Of a stretch of DNA of 64,000 bases, positions 9,641 to 20,100 are shown in pieces. This DNA comes from Porpolomopsis calyptriformis (taxonomy: Eukaryota; Basidiomycota; Agaricomycetes; Agaricales; Hygrophoraceae). Position 1 is the stretch's first letter. Each line of letters starts with the position of its first letter. A model generated the notes under the pieces. The model had not been told where the DNA came from and did not search any database. It saw only the letters and a program-made list of their open reading frames with translations. The stretch is from NCBI GenBank assembly GCA_951640195.1, contig OX621176.1:1-64000 (forward strand). Reading direction: 5' to 3'. The translations under genes were made by a program, and so were the position numbers.

Positions 9641-12320
9641 CTATGGCGGTGGAAGAAAAAGTTCGGTGGATAAACATTTTTCTTCACTGAGCGCCATCCA
9701 ATGCTCTCCACTGACGAGTACTTCTGACTCCATAGCTGTCAGGCTGATTCCTGCCCTTTCTAGTATCGCCTTGATCTGTTTCTGGGCCTCGTTGATTTCT
9801 CCTTCTTCCTCCTGAAAAAGGACATCCCACTCGGTCATCGGAAGGTCTGGCCTTTTCTGCTCACCCGGCAAAAGGTACTCATTCGATTTGAGAATCATTC
9901 TGGCCAGCGCCAAGAATGGCCGTCGATATATTTCTGGAAAGCTAGCTTTTAAACAAAAATGAGGGGATATCATTCATTCATGTGCTCACTTCGACTTTTG
10001 GCGACATGTGGAAGCGCTAAAACCATGCGAGAAAGCAACCTTGAGACGTGGTGATTTGCATTTGTTGAAAAATGACCATGCATATGGTCGAAGTCCCGCG
10101 ATTGTTCAGTGAGGTGAAGCGTCTCATAGGTATAAAAGTGACCTCCCGAACAATAGCTTGGCGTGGGGGTGTATACGGCATGCCAAATGCCAGGAGGCAT
10201 AATTCTGACACATAGAATCAATATATGAGCATGAGTAATCAATTTTTAGAGCGTTAATAATATAAAAACTTACAGAATCTCCCCTGCAGAAAGAAACGTC
10301 GTGAAAATCTGAGCATGTTGATTCAGTTGGTGTAGTTGACTGAAGCAAATATCCTTGTGCAGGCTGCGCAACTTGTTCCGGGAGTTGTGACTTTTTGTGT
10401 ATCTAGGTCGAATAATGGCCCAAATTTTTATCCCGGCGTGCGCATAGATCCAGGTACACAAGCCGTTAGCATCCTTGTGGGGGAATGTTACGAAGCCAGC
10501 ATGCGTCAGCAGGTTCCACTGCATCATTTGCCAGGTGCACATCCGAATAACCTGTGGCCCTGGAAGGACTAGTTCTTGTCGAGTATTCGGCATCTTGTGA
10601 TGCTTCGACTTGTCCTTTGGAGGGTGCTTCCAAAACTTCGCGAATGATTCATGTTTTGTGAGCTGGAATGCGAGTGCTTCGTCACTTATTCGACTGTTAA
10701 GGTTACTTGTTGAAATAAGCCAATGTACAAGCTCTCAGCACTCTTACCATATAATAGAGGGGGCGGCATTTCTCAGTGAAGGGGCATCCAGGATATTTCC
10801 ACAGATGTCTACACCCTCAGATGCCTCGATAAACTCCCCCAGGGAAGAGTGGCTGTGGATGATGCCATCTGACTCCTTCTTGGACCTACCGACTGCACGC
10901 AATCTTGCGTCTATACAATATTAAACCACAGTAATCGTAGAGATGGATTTTACGTACCATGCCACTGAACTGGCTGGCTTAATGGACCCCTTGCTGCCTC
11001 GATCTCCTCCTTACAAAACGTCTCCGGACCTTCAAGATGTTGACCCTGTAATATAATGCATCGCTGATTAGCGAGATGGAGTCGCACGGCTTCATCGATG
11101 GCATGAAGTGGTTGGGAAGGTTCTCTTGGTGGGATAACGACATAGTTAGTTTCATCCAAGTCCCAGTTGTTTATCGAATGGGTTGCAGATGAACCATCAG
11201 GTGATTTGGCAAGCACCTCAACTAATTTAGCGTCCTTAACAAAGCTTCAGTTAGCTGATCAAGAACGAGCACAAAATGATGGACGGACTGCATTTTGATG
11301 GCCCGGAACGTGAACCCATGGAAGTACGGTTTGCGACCCATTGGCCCATTGAATCGAGGATGCGTCCTGGGGAAAGTTCACTCCCCTCAACGAAGTAAAG
11401 TAGTCGTGCTTATTCTGGGTGAGGGGTGCTGATGTTATGCGTTATCTTCTTCTTCATAAGGATGATGCGATGCGAATAACTTCACATACCAGATATCGTA
11501 GCTGGTTGATGTTTTTTTCGACTCGTGGGTTCTTCATCATCGGACAAAGATCGTTTTTGGGGAAGACTAGCGGCGCTCACTCCTTGGCCCAGTTCATTGG
11601 GATGGTTGATGAATCCGATCGCAATAAGATATTGCAGCGAGTCAGATTTCTCTTGAGCGGCATCGCTTGAAGTGCCAGCCGTCGCTGGAGAGTCTGACCA
11701 AGTGTCGGTCGCAAGCATCTCGTTCCCAAATGACACGACCCTGGATATGTGACTCTTCCAATCTTCAGTGAGCGATTTAATATCAGCTGTTGCACCCAAT
11801 ATTGATAAGATTACTCACCATATTGAGTCGGATCGTCATCTTCATAAGGCAGACGGTTCTCGTTTTTGCAACGATCGGCATAGAGTTGGCGACCTGTTTG
11901 AGAGTGTCCAAATGAATGGTAGACTCTGACGGCCCATTGCTTCACCGTCTTCAATCGCAATGATGCTTGAGTGAGCAGTTTACGATCCTCAAACCACAAC
12001 TCATGCTGCACGGCCAAACAGAGGTTCTGGAGGTACTGTTTGATTCGTCCTGCATGTCGTACCTGGTTCTCTGCTTCAAGGCAGCTGTGGCGATGACTCA
12101 GGTCAAGGAAAGCAAGGATAGAGCGGTAATGGATGTGTATTTCGCGAGATCGCAGTGAGTTGTTGTGGTAGAAAAAGAGCTTGAATGTTGTTTGGGTTGA
12201 TAATTCTGAGAAGCGCCAGAAATTGGACGGTTTATTCAAGAGGGTGGATGTCTTGGCTGGCCATAAAGCCTCATCATCAAATAGCTCTCCTTCTTTGTTG
12301 GCTATCGGTTGGGTGGCCAT
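9641..12320 (-). CDS. JmjC-type Fe(II)/2-oxoglutarate oxygenase with N-terminal paralogous domain
   Basis: Eight exons sum to 764 residues: 12320-11819, 11762-11490, 11428-11289, 11234-10958, 10910-10748, 10693-10274, 10204-9990 and 9945-9641. Residues 1-168 are the domain shared with the neighbouring paralogues (W129-A-V-R ... F-G-H-S). The JmjC part follows: M-Q-W-N-L-L-T-H-A-G-F, then H524-K-D526 in P-H-K-D-A-N-G-L-C-T-W, then H600 in P-P-G-I-W-H-A-V, with G-G-H-F-Y after it. H-x-D...H is the usual iron-binding triad, so an active lysine demethylase or protein hydroxylase is plausible; the substrate is unknown. The C-terminus is helical and acidic (E-E-E-G-E-I-N-E-A-Q-K-Q). The ATG at 12320 was chosen because the only upstream in-frame start is GTG. 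Confidence 0.85.
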
Positions 12321-12344
12321 GATAATGAACGTATGTGTGGGGGT

Positions 12345-12350
12345 CACGTG
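12345..12350. promoter_or_regulatory. CACGTG E-box upstream of JmjC gene
   Basis: A palindromic CACGTG lies 25 bp upstream of the JmjC gene's ATG. The same core occurs in the BAH-PHD/giant-gene and carrier/PEX19 divergent promoters. It is a known bHLH (Cbf1-type) site in fungi; use here is inference. Confidence 0.3.
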
Positions 12351-12969
12351 GGTATTTATTCGATTAAAGAGTTTGAAAGCTACAAAGACGATATGATTCT
12401 ATCCAGGACTTGGATTAGATCATGTGCTATAAATGAATGCCGTATTCTCAAGTTTGAGGGTGACAAAGAAGCCCTGACATTTTCTTTGCCATTTGATTCA
12501 TTCCACTACTCCTTCATCTGGTTGAAGGAGTTATAAATATTACGGTAAAAACCATCATCCTCATTATAATTTATTGAAGTGAAGGATACAGATTGTGGAG
12601 GTGTGAGGTATACCACTGAGGAAAGGTGGCTACAATGATCTGTAAGTCCCATGGTAACTTGCAGCTGCTGTTCGCATGTAAAAAAACAAAAAACATCAAG
12701 AAACTTTCATTATCATCTTCGTCTTCATCTTCGTCTTCATCTTCCTTTCGAATCGTGGAGGAATGGTAACACTGTTATCGGAGAATTGAGGCTGCCCCCC
12801 CTCTATCTCAGCTTGGATCTTGGATCAGTATCAGCTTGGTAAATTCATCTGAATGAAATGCACCATGGGATCCCACTGGCTGATCATTATCAGCTGAAAG
12901 ATTCATTGCTAGCTGTGAAATACTAAATGATCACAATGAGTGAATGTGAACCATGTGTGTCTTACAGAC
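12351..12969. other. Intergenic with TTCATC/TTCGTC microsatellite
   Basis: No gene recognised between the JmjC gene's start region and the stop of its paralogue. A short simple repeat of alternating TTCATC and TTCGTC units occupies about 12711-12747. Near 12794-12890 there are two copies of a GATCAGTATCAGCT/GATCATTATCAGCT motif. The function of either is unknown. Confidence 0.5.
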
Positions 12970-13892
12970 CTACCCAAGATCAGCCTCATGGGTAGGTGAT
13001 GATGTATTTACACCGTATCCATGGGAATCTGGGTTGATATTCTTCTCCTGAACATCGTTAGCCCACTGTTGGGCTGTATTTTCATTGATGCCAGTAGCAA
13101 AGAGAAGCATATAGCATTAGAGCATCCCTAAGCCAAGATGTTGATTTCATTTACTCTCACCGTTAACTCCAAGGAACAAAGCAAGCGCACAGGTCACAGA
13201 GTGCCCTCTGTCAAACCGGGGAGGTTTCGTGTGTGATTCTAGCTGCTGGAGACATAGCTGGAACCCCCTGCTTAGCCAGTTTGTATGGGTTTCGAATAAA
13301 GTATGCCATTCTATGTAGTTTGAATTGGAAAGCATGATGAGATAAGGGAAGCTTGTGTATGCAGAAGCTGCCTCTTACGGTATAAGGTTGGGTCTTCATG
13401 GGTGTATGGAGTCCACCCATTTGCCTTGCATTTCTGAAGGTACTCCCGTCTGCCGAAGAAAGAGTGGCCAAAAAAGTGATTCATTCTAACTGCCCACGGT
13501 ATTGTCGTTTTAGGTTGGAAGCTAGAGCCAAAGCTGCCATGGTTTTGTGATAACTCAACCCAGAGATCAGACCTGAGCCTTTCCAGGTAACGTGTGATAC
13601 GATTTGCACTGGGATGAGGGTTAGCAACATTCGCCCAGTATTCAAGGTCAAGAAGAGCGATCTGAAGTGTGGTCGATAGAGGGAGAGTGTAGTGTCGATG
13701 TTTGTTTCTGCTTTTGCAAAAAGCATGTAAAATGATCTGCTTTTGCTGGTTCAATTTGAGGGTCAAGTCAGGTTGTGTGAAAGGGTGGCTGATTTCCTCA
13801 AAGAGCCAGATGGTGTCGCTTGGTGGAACAGGAGAGCGATCGTTCGACCACCGATTATTATCCGCATCCAAGCATCGAGAAGAACACATCAT
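12970..13892 (-). CDS. Short paralogue of the shared N-terminal domain
   Basis: Three exons sum to 255 residues: 13892-13379, 13310-13161 and 13073-12970. Exon 1 is 514 nt, the same as in the gene at 7874, and it ends in the same phase after a matching D-P-x-x-Y-R. Conserved blocks: A-L-L-D-L-E-Y-W-A, R-Y-L-E-R-L-R-S-D-L, W133-A-V-R-M-N-H-F-F-G-H-S, then N-G-W-T-P-Y-T-H-E-D-P. Exon 2 aligns with the W-T-D-I-F-N segment of the 7874 gene (W-H-T-L-F-E). It then stops, lacking both the JmjC domain and the Lys-rich tail. It may be a truncated copy or a stand-alone version of the domain. The frame is open upstream to 13958; the Met at 13892 matches the paralogues best. Confidence 0.65.
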
Positions 13893-14426
13893 TTGGTTCC
13901 AAGGGTAGTTACATTTGGGGGTGGGTGGATAACTGCATGAAAACAAGATAATCAGCATAAAATTTATCTAGATGTGGTGAAAAAATAAGCATTCATTCAA
14001 TCGCATGCGTATAGCCATTGTGGTGCTGGAAGTAGTTTCGTGTGTGAGTCACAGCTCTTGATCACTACTTAGGCTCCTCACACATCACTTCATAGCACAT
14101 CACTTCATAAGTACATAACAGCTAGTTGATATTCACGCATACACAGACAAGATAGCTGGGAGTTAATCAATACAGTATCAAAGCAACTTGATATGTTATG
14201 CGTGACATCACATTTGCATACCAAAATGGGATGGGAGTGGCGCATGTGAACTTGCTAATTTACACCTGCACACAGCTCAACATGTCTACACAGGTTTAGC
14301 ACAAATCGTATGTAGTAGACTTATATAGTAACTAGCTTGGAATGCAGCAATACAAGTTGATTAATATTTGTGGAAAGTTTGATGCGACATGCATGCAGCG
14401 TAATAGATGCTAATTCAGTAATTTTA
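13893..14426. other. Intergenic, no gene recognised
   Basis: AT-rich, with short direct repeats such as CACATCACTTCATA (about 14080-14108). It contains the upstream region of the 12970-13892 gene and the 3' flank of the sirtuin gene. Confidence 0.5.
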
Positions 14427-15577
14427 TCAAGACCATAACCTCCATGATGGTCTGTAGTTAAGCTTTCTGTCTCCATAGAGAACCTGAACCTGAGTGTGGT
14501 TGCTTTCGAGCATTTCACCTGACGCAATCATCTCCTCCATCCTTTTCAATGCCAACCGTGCAAACTCTTCACAGTCCATGTCTATCCAAGCGTCGAATAT
14601 ACCAGCCCACGTAGCTGTGTTTGTAAAGGTATTATTGAGATATATAACTTGAGGCGATGCTTGTAAACTGGATTTGGGGGAATTTTTTGCTAAGATTCTA
14701 GCGGACTGCTTGATAAAGTCAGTAGTACCCTTCACTTTCAAGCTAGTGCCAACCACAAGGAGAAGATCTAGTTGGCGACTGGGGGTGGTAGTTAACCCAA
14801 GATCATTTTGCTGCACGTTTGCTATTTCTTCTCCTCGAGGATGTGGTTCTCCGTAAAGAATGATATTGGGTCGGAGTCGAGGCACAGTCGTTCTGCGTTT
14901 GCCCTGCTCTACCCTCTTTTCCATATTGATTTGACATTCAGTGCATTCTGGTAGTTGGCCCTCTTTCAAAGAGGGGTAGTATGGTTCGAGGATAAAAATG
15001 GAGGAGCAGCCAGGGCATCGTAGTTCCTCTAGGGATCCATGCAATGGAATGCATCGGGCTGGTCCATCACTGGGGTGAATTTCTGAGGACATATGTAACC
15101 CAGCCTTGAGCTCCAAACCATCGATATTTTGAGTGTAAACACGGAGTAACACTCCTTGGAGGTCTAGAGCACGAAGGAAATGGTGGAAGGCAGTGGGTTG
15201 TGCGATCGCCGCTTTCTCAGCAAGGGTGGCAATGAGCTGACAATGCAGTGATTGTTGCTTTTGGGTCTAGAACATTAACTTGGTCAACTAATCCTCACTT
15301 GAACATATATTTCTCACTACGAGGGATGAGCTAGTAAGCAGATCAGTCAGGTTGACTCCGGTAAATCCAGATAGTGCGTTGCCAGTATATAAGCCGTCTG
15401 GTCCTCTAAAACATGGAATACCTGCAGCCACGGATATTCCTGCTCCTAGAGAGTAGGTAAGTATTTGAATGAAACATGATGATGGGTCGATTTACCACAG
15501 AGCACGACGATTCTCTTTGCTTTCAGTATTCCATCCATTAGATCTGTTGCACTTTGTTTTATAGTGGAGGGGAACAT
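14427..15577 (-). CDS. Sir2-family NAD-dependent deacetylase (Hst3/Hst4-like)
   Basis: Three exons sum to 348 residues: 15577-15496, 15445-15321 and 15266-14427. The Rossmann NAD site reads G28-A-G-I-S with G-I-P-C-F-R-G. The catalytic core is T114-Q-N-I-D and H145 in P-L-H-G-S. The zinc site is C153-x2-C156 and C177-x2-C180. The late NAD motif is V-V-G-T-S-L-K-V-K-G with Y-L-N-N-T. The K-V-K-G and I-Y-L-N-N wording resembles the Hst3/Hst4 branch, which acts on histone H3 K56 in yeasts; that assignment is tentative. All key residues are present, so the enzyme should be active on acetyl-lysine. It lies 72 bp downstream of the BAH-PHD gene's stop, on the same strand, next to the JmjC locus. Confidence 0.88.
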
Positions 15578-15649
15578 AATAGCTGAGTTTTTAGCAGTAA
15601 CACGGTGAAGGATAGTAGGTATTAGATAAGCTAGAAGAATGGTAAGGTA

Positions 15650-17015
15650 TCAAATAAGCAAATCTGAGCTACACCGAGGGCAAGTATAGTATGTTTGGTC
15701 TGTAACGACTAATGGCTCATAAGAGTCTGTGTTATCTATGCCGAATTCTGCCTCAAGCCAGTTTTCCCAGTCAGTGTCTATCATATTTAACCGAGACTCC
15801 TCAATGAGGTGAGCAGCTATCCATCCAGAGGCTTGGACGACACTGCGTTCCTGTGAAGAAAGCAACTTTCTAGCCTTGTTCACGATCCTAATATTTCCGG
15901 CTGTAAAATAAGTGAGACCTCCCCTAGCTGTGGGTTGGAAAGCAACTTGAAGTATAATTTTTGGGGTGTCGGCAAACTTCTCTATAGCATAGAGATTGTT
16001 AAGATACTGCTGCTGGGTAATGTTGGCAGGGGTTCCTAGGCAAGTAAGATGGGACCATCTTTTGCAGGACCAGCAGTAGCGTTGTTCCTCTGTATCGGGG
16101 GACCAAAGTGAATAACAGTGAGTTGCGCCACATATTTCTGGCTCGCCCTACCACCCAATAGATTACTACAGGGTATATGTTTAGTTCAATGAATGCACCT
16201 TCAATGCCTGCCTATGCCCATCCCAGAAGTATCTAATAGAAATTTTAGTATAATAGATGGGTTGGTATTATCGTCAAGCTTACCGCATGTAATACGCGGT
16301 TACTGGAGGTTGATCTTCAATCTGATTTTTAATAATAACAATGTCGATTGTATCTACAGTTTAATTTTCAGTTCAGTTCAGTTCATTCTTTTATATCTGC
16401 TTCTCGATATAATAACCCTCACCTTCCAAGGCTTGCGCATCAATGATATCTGTAGAATCAGAGCCACACAGCTCTTGCTTTCCAAATGTGTTTATATACC
16501 TGTCAAGAGTAAGAAGAACATAGAGTGACAGGAGAAGGAGTAGGTTTTGAGATGCAACCTTTTAGTATCAGCCTTAACATCACTTCTCTCCAACAACTGC
16601 TTGGCTGTATACATCCATGAAACCTTAGCAAGATACTTGTTCTAAAGCACATTGTCAACATTGGGTAGGGTAGCTTGAGCAGGTGTATCACCTTAGTAGT
16701 TTTTCTTATTTGTAGGATCAAACCTTTCCAGTAGTCGTCCATTATAATATTATTTTCTTCCTTTGCATGGAGGCCAAGGTGACGGATGAGGCAGCTGTGT
16801 TTGAGGGAAATAATCAAATGACTACTATTCAAGCATTATCGATAAACACTTACAAGTCATTCTTAACGAATTTGCAAGGAGAGCCTATAAAGTTTTGATT
16901 CGGAACAAATAGAACAAGGCATAGGTGATATCTCACCATCATTTGGATTAGGAACCTCGAGGTATTCTACGACTTTTGCAGATTTCCATTGTTTTTCCTC
17001 GGTTGTAGGTGCCAT
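15650..17015 (-). CDS. BAH-PHD chromatin reader-like protein
   Basis: Eight short exons sum to 327 residues: 17015-16937, 16884-16854, 16794-16692, 16641-16500, 16449-16423, 16353-16284, 16232-16199 and 16147-15650. Residues ~25-115 resemble a BAH domain (D-D-Y-W-K-G-L-I-L-Q-I-R, then V-S-W-M-Y-T-A-K-Q-L-L). A PHD-like finger follows: C168, C173, C187-x2-C190, H195, C198. The last Cys pair (Y-T-C-P-R-C) comes only at the C-terminus, after an insert of over 100 residues, so the finger is split. BAH and PHD modules read nucleosome or histone-tail marks. The gene lies between the sirtuin and the giant gene; its ATG is 129 bp from the divergent ATG at 17145. Confidence 0.78.
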
Positions 17016-17144
17016 AATAATAAATCTACGGACCAATGTTGATTATTCGTATTATATTCCCACAGCTATATATATGTCACGTGAATGTAGATACACTTTG
17101 TCTCGACTATTGTACAAACATAGCTCTCGATCTTAACCTCCAAT
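17016..17144. promoter_or_regulatory. 129-bp bidirectional promoter with TCACGTGA palindrome
   Basis: Single short gap between the ATGs of the BAH-PHD gene (minus) and the giant gene (plus). It holds a TATATATAT stretch (about 17067-17075) followed at once by the perfect 8-bp palindrome TCACGTGA (17077-17084), a CACGTG-type site. Such an arrangement could co-regulate both genes; this is inference. Confidence 0.5.
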
Positions 17145-20100
17145 ATGGCAAACCAGGCAAATGAAGGTGCAGATTATGACAGTGATATAGATAGGATCAT
17201 AGCTATGTCCTCACTAGCCAAGGTAAGCCTATCCCTAGTAGTTATGTATCTAATTCGATTCACACAATTAAATCATTACGAGGCTAATAAAACCATAATA
17301 AACCAGGAAGGGGATTCGACTTCTAGTGGTTCAGATGATAGTGATATACGTAATATCCTGAATATGCCTTGTGCAGAGAAGATGCCAATGCCAATACCGA
17401 TGCTAGGAGAAAAACATATGCCTTCCAAAAAACATATATTAATCAACAAAAAGCCAGTATACTCAGTAAGTGTATATCTGTTTTCAAGGTTAAAGTGCTC
17501 ACATTATTACAGACAACGTTAATTAGCCTAAATCATCTTAACATCCAGAATTCGGATCAGCAATATATATCGATACCTCCATTGGCTCCCTTAGGTCCCC
17601 AGCCAGGTCCTTCAAGGGTCCAAAACGCAATAAGTAGAAAGGATAATGACGCTGTATGTCTCAATTAACCTATGACAATAATAACTTACATTTATTTATT
17701 TTCCAGGTGGCGAAAGCATGGTATGTATTTTAAGAGAAATCATAAGATACTTGCGTATTAATACTGGTTAGGTTTAGTGATTATAGCTCTCCTTCAGAGC
17801 CTTCGGTGGATATTAGAAGGAACAACTCGCGATTTGAAACCAGACACCGGTGAATAAATCTATCATTCGAAATGTTAGGTTAAATACTAAACTTTTAGAA
17901 GCTCAACAAGCCGATCATCGTCGCCAGCTAGCAATAACGGATCAGATTTCATTGGATCCAGTGAAAGTGACAGCGCTCATTCTCATTTACTAGCAAAAAA
18001 TGCCATTCGATTGAATCTACCACGATCTGAGCAAGAGCTTTTTATAGGTATGTTCTTATATTATTGGTGGTGATTAGACTCATTAAGGATATTAGACACG
18101 AAGCTAGCAGATCCAAGGATATGGGCTTCAGCTTGTCAATCATTGGGATCTGCTAAGCCTGGAAACCACCTGGATCACGCGGTCATAGAAATTTACCTTT
18201 TGAAATCATGGTATATGTCCATTCAACCCCAGATGCCATCTCAGAGATATTCCTACTATCTAGACTCGGAAACGGTGAGCAGGGTAATAAGAGAAGAAGA
18301 AGACATCCTGTCTACCGAAATCCATAAAACTCTCCTTCTTCCACCTCACGTTGCTATCCCGAAAAAGCCTGTGTTATTTTTCCCTCCACTATCATGGCAA
18401 TCTTCTGCAACCCAAAGGCTAGCTTTATTTGATTACCAGCAGGAGAAGGTTCTTGTTTTTAGCCATGGAGCTCCACTCGAAACCAATATGTACTCAGATT
18501 GGACGGAGTGGAATGGCAACTACTATTGGAGGGCTATTGCTAATGTGTTTGGGTGGATCCTGGGTAGTGAGTTGGATGAGCGAGGTCCCCAAGTAATCGA
18601 ACCGAATTGGAATACGGTGAAAATCTCGTTTCTATACAGAAGAAGCATATTCATATACATATTTCAACAGAGTGAGGCCGACACTGGTTCCTGGATGGCA
18701 TCGCTTTGCCAAGAAATCTTTGATAATGGTTGGATGTATTCCACAGACATTAACCAACACCCACTTGCACCCAAATTGCAATGTGTTCATGCGATGCGAG
18801 AGAGAATATTTCTCACTGCGCTTCAAACTGTACAAAAATCATATGACTTCTGGAACAAGACTCAGACCCTGCTTCGGTATTCCATGGAACCCAATTCTGA
18901 GGTTGTGAATGATATGAAGGCTGGGCTTTTAAAATTCAAGCGTTTCGAGGTAATAGCACTTGCGCTTGCAACTGCTCGTATGAAGTGTGAGTATTATCTC
19001 ATTCCGATTACCTGTGATAATCAATCTAAAGAGGCTACCTATATTAATCAACTAGGCCATCTTCTGGATAGTCACGACAAGGATGGCAATGCCAGCAATG
19101 ACGACAACAATCACAATGATGATGACAATGACAATGACAATGATGACAACGATGATGATTCCATTGTAATCAACCTACCACCTCAGCCTTCCAGAAGGTC
19201 TCTACCTGAAATCCAACTTCCAGAGGTTGAGCTAAATGGGAATGGGGGTGAAGAAGCATTAGCAACAAGCGTTGATGAGCGGCCTTTTGATGACTACGAA
19301 TCAGCTATGTTGGTTTGCTCCGAGGATCAAGCTGATATCATTCCAAACACGTGGACCTTTGACACCAATGGAATGCTTGTATTGGGCAAGCACTGGAGTA
19401 TCTGGAGGGATAGAGGCTATAGGTTGCAGGCCGATTTTTTCTCTATGTTCAATAACCAGGAACCGGTTCTCCTCAATGACCACCTTCTTCCACACTGGGA
19501 TTCAAGTGATCAAGCAAGTGGATGTTTACCATCATCTCCAGTTGCATACCCATCCTCGTTATCTTCTCATTCTTCTGAGGTGCTGAATTCCCTACCAGCT
19601 ATGGACAACCCAGATGTGACTGTGATGGGTGCTCAGGATATGTTGGATGAGGCGGGAGGGGTGGAAGGGACATCAGAGAGCCAGGGTGTGTTTGTAAAAG
19701 GTAAAGCACGCAACAACAAATTCATCTACTTCGACTTGGAGAAGGATAGAGTAAACCTGGACGATGAAGAAGTGTCAGTGTCGGTGGATATCGACAGCGT
19801 CATATGGGTCACGCATAAACCACAGTTCATTGGTCCAATCAATATTCACCTTCTTCCACTGTTAGACGACAAACCTCCATTCTCTATCAACAATCATGTC
19901 TATGTCCAGGTTCTACAACCACCTACCACTCGAAATCCTAGGCAGAGGTCTAAAAGGTATCCACTTAGTGCCTTGCCACATACCCATTTCGGGCAGATGG
20001 GTCAAGGATCAGGCCAATTTAACACCTACGTCTTCTTCCCTCGTATGATTAGGAAAGACCCAGGAACGCATAGAATGACTACTCTGATGCCAAGGGAGGT

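Noticed and set aside
11763..11818. A 32-nt intron in the JmjC gene (acceptor ACAG)
   Set aside because: A 56-nt alternative ending GAAG keeps the same frame and starts the next exon with D-W, matching the R-W and Q-W starts of the paralogues.
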